Origin: Aphanomyces cochlioides
Lineage: Eukaryota; Oomycota; Saprolegniomycetes; Saprolegniales; Verrucalvaceae
Reading direction: 5' to 3'
Assembly: GCA_019828595.1 (NCBI GenBank)
Contig: JAHQRK010000038.1
Coordinates: 124,001-188,000 of the forward strand
DNA: 64,000 nucleotides
This document shows positions 55,684 through 64,000 of the stretch, piece by piece; the stretch's first letter is position 1; every line of letters starts with the position of its first letter. The position numbers and the translations under genes are program-made. The notes under the pieces are model-generated. The model had not been told where the DNA came from, did not search any database, and saw only the letters and a program-made list of their open reading frames with translations.

Positions 55684-58099
55684 TATACACCCCTTTGAAG
55701 TCCACGAGATCTCTGACTCTAGTGCAACAGAGCCTACCGTGTTTCACCGCCGAAGAGTCCGCTGTCATAGCTACATTTGACGGCTCCATCAAATTTTCTG
55801 AACGAGTGGGTGGTTTTGGTGCGATCCTGTGGCAGCTACCCGAGTGGAAGATCCTATGGGCCGGATATGGCGTTGTCACAGACACTACAGTCAATGGGGC
55901 CGAATATGCAGGTCTCCTCGCGGTACTATCAGCAGCTATCCGCCTCCACCTCACCAGCGTCCGAGTCTTTGGAGATTCACGGCTTGTTATCCAGCAGGTA
56001 CTCAATCGGATGAGGTGTACCAAGCCCCACTTGCAGATATTGCTTGCTGAAGTTCACACGCTCAACAACCAGCTTGCCAGTCCGTCATTCCATCATGTGA
56101 AACGCGTGTGGAACGGTGCAGCCGATTACCTGGCTTCACAAGGCTTAACCGACCGGACGACAGGTGAGGTGACTGACCCCTCTACGCTCGATTTACTGCA
56201 CTCTTTAAACTGGCTGCCGCACCTTGTCCACGACATCCGATTTCCACTCCCGGAGCACCTACAATACTTGGCTCAACCTGACTCCACTGCGGCGTCGTCT
56301 CGGTCTCGGAGTGGCGTCGTGTGTAAGCCTGGCGATACCCCCCCATCAATTTTTGCGATCACGGCCTCACGCGGAACCATTCTAGTAGCCCAAAGACAAG
56401 AGTCCGACACCCTGGCACATATCCGCCTTCAACGAATATCCCGCGAACAAGATCGAGAAAAGATATGGGCCAACATGAAGAAGTACATCAGAGGCGAGTT
56501 TGACGGTCTATCCCAACGAGAATGTCAACAAATGGCCAAGACGGTGCATCAGTTCGATATATGCGAAGAAGGAGCCCTCTACCGACTCCTCTGGTCAACC
56601 AAACGGAGTCCGACTCCTCAACTCACTTGGTCACTAGTCATACCACGATCCCTAGTGACTGAAATCCTCCAGCAATGTCATGATGAAGTCCAAGGAGGAC
56701 ATTTCAAGTTCATGAAGACCTTCGCTAAAGCCAAAGCCTTCTACTACTGGGATTCGATGTATGCTGATACCAAAACTTACTGCGAAAACTGCGAAACTTG
56801 CGCTACTGGCGCTCCTTCACTGCACATCAAAGCACCATCCCCAGGCAATCTTCTGCCGCAAAGACCCATGGACATCGTATGCTTCGACATTGGAACAGGC
56901 CTCCCTAAGTCCTTCCGCGGAAACACTCAACTAGTCCTCTTCGAAGATATATTTACAGCGATGATCATGGTCAAGGCTACACCAAACAGACATGCCCACA
57001 CAATTGCTCAAGCATACGAAGAGGCGGTCTTCAGAAGGTTTGGTGCCTGCAGAGAGCTCAGACATGACAGAGAACCCAGTTTCATGAGTGAGGTATTAAA
57101 CACTTTGCAGCAATGCACGGTCAGAGTCAGTCTCCTACCTTTGCATACCGACCTCAAGCCAATGGTACCGCTGAACGAGGAATCCAGACTATCACAAGGA
57201 TGGTGAAATTGTACATCCAGGACCCACACCAACGAGACTGGGACGACGTAGCCGAACGAATGGTCTTTGCCCTGAACACCTCAGTGTCGGCCACCAGGAA
57301 GGAGATCCCATTCTTCCTGATGCATGGGTGGGATCCGTACACCACCATGATGGCTAGTTTACCATCCGTGAAGACGGACGCCAACTTGGATTCATATGAA
57401 TGGAGACTGCAACTTTACCACCAACACGCTCATTGCATGGACATGGCCCGTCTACTGGTCAAACAAGCTGTGGAAGAACGAGCCAGACGACACAATGAAG
57501 GACTCCCGGCTGATGTTGACACTCGAATCAGAGTGGGTGACGCAGTATGGGTCTATATCGACAAAGTCAAGCCAGGAGTCAAGCTCAAGCTTGCTCACCT
57601 CTGGCATGGACCGTTCAGAGTGGTGAATCGACCGAAAAATTACGCCAGCGAAGTCAAAGTTATAAGCTTGAAATCAGGAACGAACCATCGCTTCTACACG
57701 ACTATTCATGATTCTCGCTTGAAGACACGACGACTGAGTCCCCTGAGGCCAACTGAATTACTAGAAGACATGCCTCCAGTCGACTTCGACGAAGAATTAC
57801 TGCCTGACACCTCCTTTACCAGTCGGCAACAGCCCATTCCAGGGACTCCTCTTCAGGTGCCCGTGGCTGTGAGGAATACTCGCCTCAATGGTGGCATCCG
57901 AGAGCTAGAAGTACAGTTGATCAATGATGGACCATGGACTTGGGAGCCTGAAGCTCTGCTGGAGTCCACCCCCGAATTGAGGAAGTTCCATAGAGACCGA
58001 CTTGGGTGGAGTCGGCTAGCAATGATGGTCGATGATGATTTGAACCCAGCCCCCACCGCTCCTGAAGGGCCTCTTCAAGAAGCGGCTACAACGGTGTAA
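55684..58099 (+). pseudogene. Archaeal-type RNase H, integrase and C-terminal domain of the second Ty3 element
   Basis: The second RNase H (RVT_3 type) keeps its acidic set: ATFDGSIKF, NGAEYAGLLA, FGDSRLVIQQ and NGAADYLAS (about 55770-56140). Integrase follows with the zinc finger (CHDEVQGGHF..CENCETC, about 56685-56800), FDIGTGLP and RHDREPSF Asp residues, and, after a frameshift near 57112, PQANGTAERGIQ with the Glu. The C-terminal part (LAHLWHGPFRVV, TWEPEALLESTPEL) resembles the SH3-like and chromodomain end of chromoviruses. The rest reads without a stop to 58099, so apart from this shift and the insertion the enzyme region is well preserved. Confidence 0.85.
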
Positions 58100-58263
58100 C
58101 CTATGGAGCCCACCTCGTACTGTATAAGTCGTACGGCGCCAACTCGGGCGCAGGAGGCGGATTGCTCAAAACTTAGGCAAATTCGAGGAACCCACGATTG
58201 ACAAAAGAAGGCAAACAAAATGGAAGTTATTCGATCAGTACAAGACTACAAATGCTCAACCTC

Positions 58264-58619
58264 CTACTTCTTGGATTTCTTGGAAGATCCCTTACCACCG
58301 TCAGCTGCAGCAGTCTTTCTGGCCGCTCGTCGTTCTCGCTTAATAGCGGCCGTTCGCCGAGTGACTGGAACCAGCCCCCCCCCAGCAAGAAAATACCATT
58401 CGCCACTTGACGCCGCCGTTCTCGCTCTAGTTCCGCAGGAAGGAGCTCCTCGGCTTTGTGCTTTCCGCAACTTCCCAAAGTGTTCAGGCATGCAACCCGA
58501 CTTGTGCCAACGAAGCCGCAACGAGCACGGTTGGGATACTTGGCGCTTGGTTCAAAAGGAAGATTCTTCGCGGCCTTCAGCTCGTCAGCCGAGATACCCA
58601 ACATCCGAGAATAAACATC
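58264..58619 (-). pseudogene. Possible basic C-terminal extension of the 58620-60531 gene
   Basis: Behind the TAG at 58622-58620 the same frame continues (MLGISADELKAAKNLPFEPS..) and, after a shift near 58515, reads a Cys/His patch (RWHKSGCMPEHFGKL) and a lysine-rich end (KGSSKKSKK) with a stop at 58264. The patch could bind nucleic acid. It suggests the gene was once longer, ending in a zinc-binding, basic tail as in Gag-like proteins. Confidence 0.4.
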
Positions 58620-60531
58620 CTAGTCGTGCTCAGACAAGGCGCTTGGTTGCTCACCAGTGTTGGATGCTTGAACAGGCAGGGACTCCACTTGAGAAGACCC
58701 AGAAGGATCCTCCTCCGAATCAGGCTCGCTCGGCAAGTTGTCTTGACCACCGGCAGCTGGGGATGCCACTGCTGAATCTGACGCGACTTCGTCCTGCCAT
58801 CCTCCTTCAGCCGGGGCAGATGGCGCCGCGGGTGGAAGAGCCGAAGACTGAACCACTGATGATGACTGCTCCAACTGGCCGAGACGATCATTCATTTTTG
58901 CAGCAACCAGTGGCCACGCGCGGGCAGTCTCCTCCAGCTTCTTCAGTCGATCTTCATGGGTGGATGCTACAGAACCCGGGACAGCCGTGGCAGAAGGCAC
59001 AAGAGTCCCGATCTGGCCCATGTCATTTATGGTGTCGATCTTCTTGAGTATTTCCTGGTCCTATCAGAAGATCAACCAAAAGCCAAAAGAGAGACCACTC
59101 ACATGCTGAGCACGCGACGCTTCCACTGCAGAGAACTGGGCTTCTAAATCAGCCAAACGTGAGCTCAGCAAATCGTTTGCCTTCTCGGATGCATCCAAGC
59201 GCCCAGACAGTTGCTCGATCTCGAGAGAAGCGTTGGTTGAGAAGGACACCACGCTGCCGGACAGAGCCACAGATGCTTGCTGAAGGAGCCTCAACTTCGC
59301 GCGCAAAATGTCTTGATCAAGGCCGCAGGCTATCTGGTCGTGCAGTTCCATGGCAGTCTGCAGCAACGCGCGCTGTGCCGCCATCATCTCTTGAGCAGCC
59401 GGACGCAAGGAGTCAGAGTTCGGCAAGGATCTCTCCCAACCAGCTATCAAATCGCCCCGCATGATTGGCCATGGGTCTGTGCTCATAACGGTCGGCAGAG
59501 TCCTCAAGGAGCCACTGGTATCGTCGTCCAATTCCAAGGTGCTAGCGTCGGACTCCTCCATCTTGGAGTCTTCTTCCTCCTCCGAGTGCCCAGCTACTTC
59601 TTCGGCGATCGCGGTTGAGAGAGTTGATGGCGCCGGAGCATCGGTTGGTGCAATACGCGGCAAGTAACGTGGCACCTCTTGGCCGTCGACTGTGGCAGTC
59701 GCTAAGGAGTTTTCGACCTCGGCTCGCCAAAACCGCTCAGCAAGAAAGCTCGCTTCAGCATCCGCCTCCTCGGCATTCGGCTCATCCTCCCATGAGGGCA
59801 CATCAGCGTTTGGAAAATCGACGTCTACGAGTAGCGCTTCCGTTGGCGCACTTGAAGATATTGGCTCCTCCTTGATGCGAAAGGTTGGGGGGGGCCGCAA
59901 CTTCCAACACAGACGACGATGGTGCCCTTGACTTTCGAAGAGAGTGGAGCGACGTCGCAAAGCCGCAAGGATGGTCCACCTCGGGATCGAACACTCTCGC
60001 TTCAATTCGGTTGGGCCGATACTCGAACTCGTGGCCAGGCTTATCGGAGCTGGGCGAGCCAAAGATCTCCGCCTCGCTTTCGGTGATCTCAATTGCTGGC
60101 CGGTAAAGATCGTGACGATCGTACACCCACTCATCACAAGAAGACGCCGAGGATGACGGAGTGGACGGCGCTGAATATGGTGGCGCCGGAGGAAGAGCCA
60201 GCAGAGGTGGCAAGACAAAGTCGGACGTGGCAGGCGTTCGTTTCTTCACAGGACGCCGTCTCAACGAATGATCGTATGAATCACCTTTGGCTGAATAGCC
60301 GGGGACTACCGGGGGCGGACGCATGCCAGAGAGGACAGAGCCCAAAAGACTGGAACGGTGCGAGACTTGTGCAGATGATCGGGATTCCAACTGGACGGAA
60401 GAGTCCACCAGGGCAGGAAGCGACTGACGACGAAAGCGGGACATGTGCTCAGCAACCGCATCAATCGCCCATTGACCGGCCTTGGGTGGGTGTGCAGACT
60501 TGGTTGGCTTGGTCTCTTGATGAGCTGACAT
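58620..60531 (-). CDS. Unknown serine/proline-rich coiled-coil protein, Gag-like?
   Basis: Begins at ATG 60531 (MSAHQETKP). The N-terminal 200 residues are Ser/Pro-rich and probably disordered. At an eight-G run (59887-59894) the frame must shift by one to continue into KEEPISSSAPTEALL. A helical region with heptads follows (QDILRAKLRLLQQ, ASEKANDLLSSRLADLEAQFSAVEA). A 42-nt GT-AG intron (59061-59102) joins RAQH to DQEILKKID in frame, and the protein ends in another Ser/Pro-rich part at TAG 58622-58620. No family was recognised. The layout could be a retroelement Gag running opposite to the neighbouring pol, or a host gene. The homopolymer shift may be a sequencing error. Confidence 0.45.
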
Positions 60532-60846
60532 GAAAATCAAGAATGTTCGACACGTACCGAGATCAAAAAGAGAAAAGACACCAACTGGCGGGAATTGACG
60601 AGAATGTATTGGTCAAAATTGTCTGACTCCAAATGAAGCAACCGCCACATCAAGTACGAGAGTACCCCCCAAAATCATTATCGCGTTAAGTGGAAACTAC
60701 TGGGAAGCATCAGACTCCACCCCCCAACCCGGTGGCTGAGGGGGGTGGCGATTTTGAAGACGCGTCGGGCAAGTAGACTTCAAGTTCTCGCTAGGCTTGC
60801 GCTTGGTGGTGAACATACCGCAGAGTTCACCACTGCGGCGACCTCC
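60532..60846. other. Spacer between two leftward genes
   Basis: Contains a short GGGGGGTGG-type patch and CATCAGACTCCACC (about 60707), which recurs as GTCAGACTCCACC near 61730. No gene is seen. Confidence 0.45.
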
Positions 60847-61491
60847 TCAGACCCGATCTCGGTGGTCGCCCGCACGGCGCGCGGGACACGTATCGTACGG
60901 CTCAAGGCACATCTCACCAGACTCCAGATCCAACACCCCGCAAATGCCGTTACGTCCGACAGCCGTCAATTGGTCCACCGCAAGCTTGAGCCGGCCGACT
61001 TCTTCGATGAACTTCTCTATGGCAGCCCGATGGATGTCAGATTGGCGTTCAAGATTGACCAAGTAACGCGCCTGGTTGACCAATTCCTCAGCTACATCCT
61101 CGCTAAAAGGACCGGAACCAGCTCCCACGGGCTCACAGTCGCTCTGAGTATCCGATTCCTCCTGTGTTAAGGGGGCTCGACTCATCCCCGGAGTCGGACG
61201 CTTCTTGGCCGACTCAGTCCCACGAGATGGAGTATGATCCGTCGACGAAGGAGCAGTGGCAGGAGCTGAAGAAGCCTCGTGCAGCACCGTTGGAGGTTCT
61301 GGGGCCGCCGTGTCATTCGACGAAGCAGGTGCTTGAGACGAACTGGCTACCCTCTTGGATACGCGCCGTGGCTTGCTGAGGTGATCTTGCGAAGACATCG
61401 GACGTTTTGCTTCAAAATCAGAGGAGTCACTGGTCAGCGCGGAATGACGGCGAGCGATACGAGACTGACGTTGCGAAGACAAAACTGGCAT
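60847..61491 (-). CDS. Unknown serine-rich protein with coiled coil and Cys patch
   Basis: A 214-residue leftward frame from ATG 61491 (MPVLSSQRQS) to 60847. Residues 1-125 are Ser/Ala/Pro-rich and probably disordered; about 130-180 form a likely coiled coil (EELVNQARYLVNLERQSDIHRAAIEKF). The end has spaced cysteines (GICGVLDLESGEMCLE, DTCPARR). The design resembles the upstream-facing gene at 58620-60531 (disordered, coiled coil, Cys patch), so the two may be related or parts of one transcript. Function is unknown; a Gag-like role is a guess. Confidence 0.4.
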   Translation of the reverse strand: MPVLSSQRQSRIARRHSALTSDSSDFEAKRPMSSQDHLSKPRRVSKRVASSSQAPASSNDTAAPEPPTVLHEASSAPATAPSSTDHTPSRGTESAKKRPTPGMSRAPLTQEESDTQSDCEPVGAGSGPFSEDVAEELVNQARYLVNLERQSDIHRAAIEKFIEEVGRLKLAVDQLTAVGRNGICGVLDLESGEMCLEPYDTCPARRAGDHRDRV

Positions 61492-62554
61492 CCGTTGTGG
61501 TCACTCATTCCGTGTGTCTCGAAGTGACCGGGGTGGCTTGTGATGCCGGAAAAGTCAAGCCAACAATGACTACAAGGTGCCCTTGCTAGCCAAGGGCCAG
61601 CGCTTGGAAGAACCGTATGTCTTGGACTCCACATCCTTGGCGAGATTCCGCGGTTGAGTCAAGCAAACTAGCCGTCCCCATGAACCATACAAACTCTAAG
61701 ATATCGCCAGGCTTGGATACCACATGGAGTCAGACTCCACCAGATGGTCACCGAATAGATCCCCCAGACTTCGCGACGAAGCTGCTCCACCAAGCAATTT
61801 GCGCAAACAGCATGTTGCACCCGACTCAACAAGACATTCGAACAGCGTGAGCCGCGCAGACCAACCAAAACAAGAACCCAGGATAGATTAACTTTGAATT
61901 CACTCTTCTTTTTGCCTCGCTTACCAATCCTGTGAGTTTGCGGCGTGGCCAGAAGCGTACCCAAGTCCAAGACAGCTTAGTGGGTTCCGCCGGCTGCCTC
62001 GTGAGAAGCCGACACCGATTGTTACCTTTCCTCATTGCCCTGCATCAACGTCAGCCGTAGCTAGACGTAGTACTTGGGCCACAGTACAACCTCCTCCGAA
62101 GTCTCACGCATACGCGAGTGTCCCTACGTGCCTCCAAGGAAGAATCCGACTCCAACTTTCTGCCCAACCTTGCCCTCCATCAACCTTGCTTGCTGCTCCG
62201 GGTGTCTGCGTTGATCTTGGTCCCACCTAAGATCCAGTCTATCGACAACCCCTTCTAATTTTCTTGCGGCTACGACCTACATTCCCGTTCCCACAGAGCC
62301 ATATTCACTTTCTGAATTCAGAAAAACTCTTGAAATCTTATTTACTATTTAATATGATACAAGAAACATACTGATTAACAGAGTAGTAAGAATTAAAAAA
62401 TAAAAATGGAGTCGAGAGCTTTCTGGAGCCTTCGAATTCTTTCCTTCTAATAAATACACTGTAAAGTATGCCTTTGACCTTCGAAATTTGATTTCAGCGT
62501 ACACTTTATTGTTACATACACTCTAAATTGTGAACGGGGTGAAAATTGAATCTA
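61492..62554. other. Intergenic, no gene recognised
   Basis: The GC-rich stretch to about 62250 may belong to the retroelement-like unit on its left. AT-rich beyond that. No convincing frame. Confidence 0.45.
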
Positions 62555-62757
62555 TTTTTCCAAATCTATTCGAAATCTATAGCGAATCAGAATCGAGTAT
62601 TTGTCTTCTTCACAAAAACACACACAAAACACACATTCAAAACTTTACTTTATTGAATGTACTTTCACATTACACTTGAACTCACTATGCCTGAATAGTA
62701 TTTGAGAATATTTCAATTTTTGTCAAAAATACAAATTTCAGTGAAAAAGACAATACT
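62555..62757 (-). repeat. Dispersed AT-rich repeat, copy B
   Basis: Reverse complement aligns with 18042-18245 (shared AGTATTGTCTTTTTCAC and AATACTCGATTCTGATT). It ends about 40 bp upstream of the RING-CH start codon at 62796, so it forms part of that promoter region. Confidence 0.6.
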
Positions 62758-62795
62758 GCACTGTCCGAATAGCAGAATTGCCGACAACAGTCAAA

Positions 62796-63593
62796 ATGAA
62801 AAACGTTGACGACTGCATAAGCGATCCTGTCGACTTGGAAGTGCCGCAATGTTATCTCTGCATGGAATCAACGCTCGGTGGTGAAAATGAGCCCATGGAA
62901 CTGATCGCGCCGTGTGCTTGCCAAACGTATATCCATCGAGAATGCCTGGACCGTTGGCGGATTACCTCGAATACTCGCAATGCCATGACGGAATGCCCCA
63001 CGTGCAGAAGTCCATACAAGACTGAAGTTATTCCAGTCGATCCATTGGTAAAGCAACAACTCTTTCACGCTAGAGTCTGGCGCTCCATTGTGGCACTGGC
63101 AGTGATTGCACTTGGAGCTGTCTTTCTCTGGCTCATAGACGTTGCAGCCCCATCGTCGTGGCGCTGGACTGTCCTGGACGAAATCTTGCAAAAGACACCC
63201 TCAACATATCGAAGCCTGGTCTTTTTCGGCTTGAGCCTTGCCATCACAGCATTTATTGCTGGGATCTTTGCAATTGTTGCATTTTTCCGCGATGGTTGCC
63301 GGTTGAATGGCCGTTATCGAGGCCCGGACTTTCGAAATGTCCGCAGCCGCAGTCTCTTCCAAGGCGATTCCGCTGCAGCAGTCCTGGCCTTGATCGTGAT
63401 CGTTGCTATCATCTGCATTGGTCTTTATTTTATCGCCACAACCATTGTCGACGGCGTTGGCAATGCCGTGGATCGACGCGGCGCGAGACGGATTCGTGAA
63501 CTCGAGACGAGATTGAATCGCATCAAGAACCTCCGTCCATTGACAAAACCTCAAAAGTTCATGCCCAAAACAGCAAAAGATGTCTTTAGCTAG
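62796..63593 (+). CDS. RING-CH membrane E3 ligase, divergent intact copy
   Basis: First ATG of the frame at 62796 (MKNVDDCISD); 265 residues, no introns. The finger CYLCMEST..IAPCACQTYIHREC..CPTC is complete. Spans: SIVALAVIALGAVFLWLI, SLVFFGLSLAITAFIAGIFAIVAFF and AVLALIVIVAIICIGLYFIATTIV. The loop before the last span has one Cys only (RDGCRLNGRYRGPDF, Arg-rich), unlike the cysteine-rich paralogues. The tail VDRRGARRIRELETRLNRIKNLRPL is conserved and extended by a short basic end. It shows that the finger, spans and tail are the constant parts of the family and the loop is the variable one. Confidence 0.88.
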   Translation: MKNVDDCISDPVDLEVPQCYLCMESTLGGENEPMELIAPCACQTYIHRECLDRWRITSNTRNAMTECPTCRSPYKTEVIPVDPLVKQQLFHARVWRSIVALAVIALGAVFLWLIDVAAPSSWRWTVLDEILQKTPSTYRSLVFFGLSLAITAFIAGIFAIVAFFRDGCRLNGRYRGPDFRNVRSRSLFQGDSAAAVLALIVIVAIICIGLYFIATTIVDGVGNAVDRRGARRIRELETRLNRIKNLRPLTKPQKFMPKTAKDVFS

Positions 63594-63900
63594 TTGTCTC
63601 GACCACTGGAAGTCGAGGCTTTGCTCGTTAAGAAGCTCCAAGCGCATCCCTTAATTATTCCTGACATATTTATCACAATTTGCGTCCAGGGAACGGATGG
63701 ATATTTCTTCACATGTGCTCGTTCCGTGCCAATGACAAGCATGAGCTGGGGCGAATTTGCTTCTGGAGATGGAGTTCACGGTTGACCTCATTTTATTGTT
63801 GTACGAGTCAGAAACTCGTCACATGATGCACCGGTCACGCAAGGTGGAGAATCTTCACCCAAAGTTCTGAAGTGGAGATCGTGAACTGTGGTCGTCCAAA
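63594..63900. other. Intergenic at right side, nothing recognised
   Basis: No gene-like frame longer than about 60 codons. Confidence 0.45.
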
Positions 63901-64000
63901 ATGTTCGACCATATTGTTCATCAACATGCCACGGGTCGGCCATGGGAGCTTGACAATGACCAAGACGATGGAACCAAAGCTTTCATGGTATCTACAGCAT
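63901..64000 (+). CDS. Open frame running off the right edge, unknown
   Basis: ATG 63901 (MFDHIVHQHATGRPWELD..) is open to the window end, 33 codons. It could be a gene start but there is too little sequence to judge. Confidence 0.2.
   Translation, partial: MFDHIVHQHATGRPWELDNDQDDGTKAFMVSTA

Larger units (their letters stand above)
50661..58099 (+). mobile_element. Ty3/gypsy-type retrotransposon with two RNase H domains, 5'-truncated
   Basis: Pol begins within reverse transcriptase at 50661, fused to a RING-CH relic, and runs (with a 4.23-kb insertion at 51453-55683) to 58099. Order: reverse transcriptase end, first RNase H, second archaeal-type RNase H, integrase, C-terminal domain. No Gag, protease or long terminal repeats were recognised. 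Ty3/gypsy elements with an extra archaeal-type RNase H have been described from oomycetes and plants. Confidence 0.8.

Noticed and set aside
55684..56160. Archaeal-type RNase H as a stand-alone host gene
   Set aside because: It continues in the same frame into integrase and rejoins the Ty3 reverse transcriptase once the inserted element is removed.
58100..58260. Long terminal repeat directly after the second Ty3 pol gene
   Set aside because: A purine-rich patch is present but no matching repeat upstream exists, and a leftward gene begins almost immediately.

Overview
The window is a eukaryotic, transposon-saturated region with islands of host genes. An oomycete (water-mould or downy-mildew lineage) is the best guess, inferred from four things: a Ty3/gypsy element with a second, archaeal-type RNase H; mariner-type transposases with a VHxDEKWF block; tiny introns (mostly 40-50 nt, one of 71 nt) that all splice in frame; and a secreted protein with RxLR-like motifs at the left edge. 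No rRNA, functional tRNA or diagnostic housekeeping gene is visible, so the species cannot be named.

Layout. 1-363: start of a secreted, arginine-rich protein, cut by the window edge. 0.85-2.4 kb: decayed Tc1/mariner element with TA target duplications. 4-17 kb: nested transposons. A dead Plant_tran-type Harbinger transposase gene is interrupted by an apparently intact two-gene PIF/Harbinger element (5351-7615), by a 230-bp MITE, and just after its stop codon by a 7.8-kb TA-flanked element (8844-16618) that encloses a decayed Helitron. 18.3-20.5 kb: a Harbinger-type MITE split by an intact-looking mariner element whose gene has one intron. 21.6-26.1 kb: decayed Ty3/gypsy element with a chromodomain. 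28.3-30.2 kb: a sugar-epimerase-like gene as a near-perfect 794-bp inverted repeat. 30.2-35 kb: tandem copies of a six-exon multispanning membrane protein gene. 35.7-37.2 kb: pogo-like element. 39.1-40.6 kb: Tc1 element inside a fold-back element with related ends. 41.8-43.5 kb: decayed piggyBac. 50.7-58.1 kb: a second Ty3/gypsy element with two RNase H domains, interrupted by a 4.2-kb pogo-like element that carries a 1.9-kb DDE element. 58.2-61.5 kb: two unfamiliar leftward serine-rich, coiled-coil genes.

The recurring host family is a set of eight RING-CH (MARCH-like) membrane E3 ligase genes and relics, at 26.5, 27.1, 37.5, 44.2, 46.6, 48.4, 50.1 and 62.8 kb. Each complete member has an N-terminal RING-CH finger with an unusually short CxC-x4-H spacing, three predicted membrane spans and a conserved C-terminal tail. 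A loop before the last span is extremely cysteine-rich in several copies and differs in every copy. Three copies look intact; the others are broken by nonsense codons, frameshifts or junctions with Ty3 DNA. This locally expanding and decaying family, with its variable cysteine-rich loop, is the most interesting possible undescribed system here.
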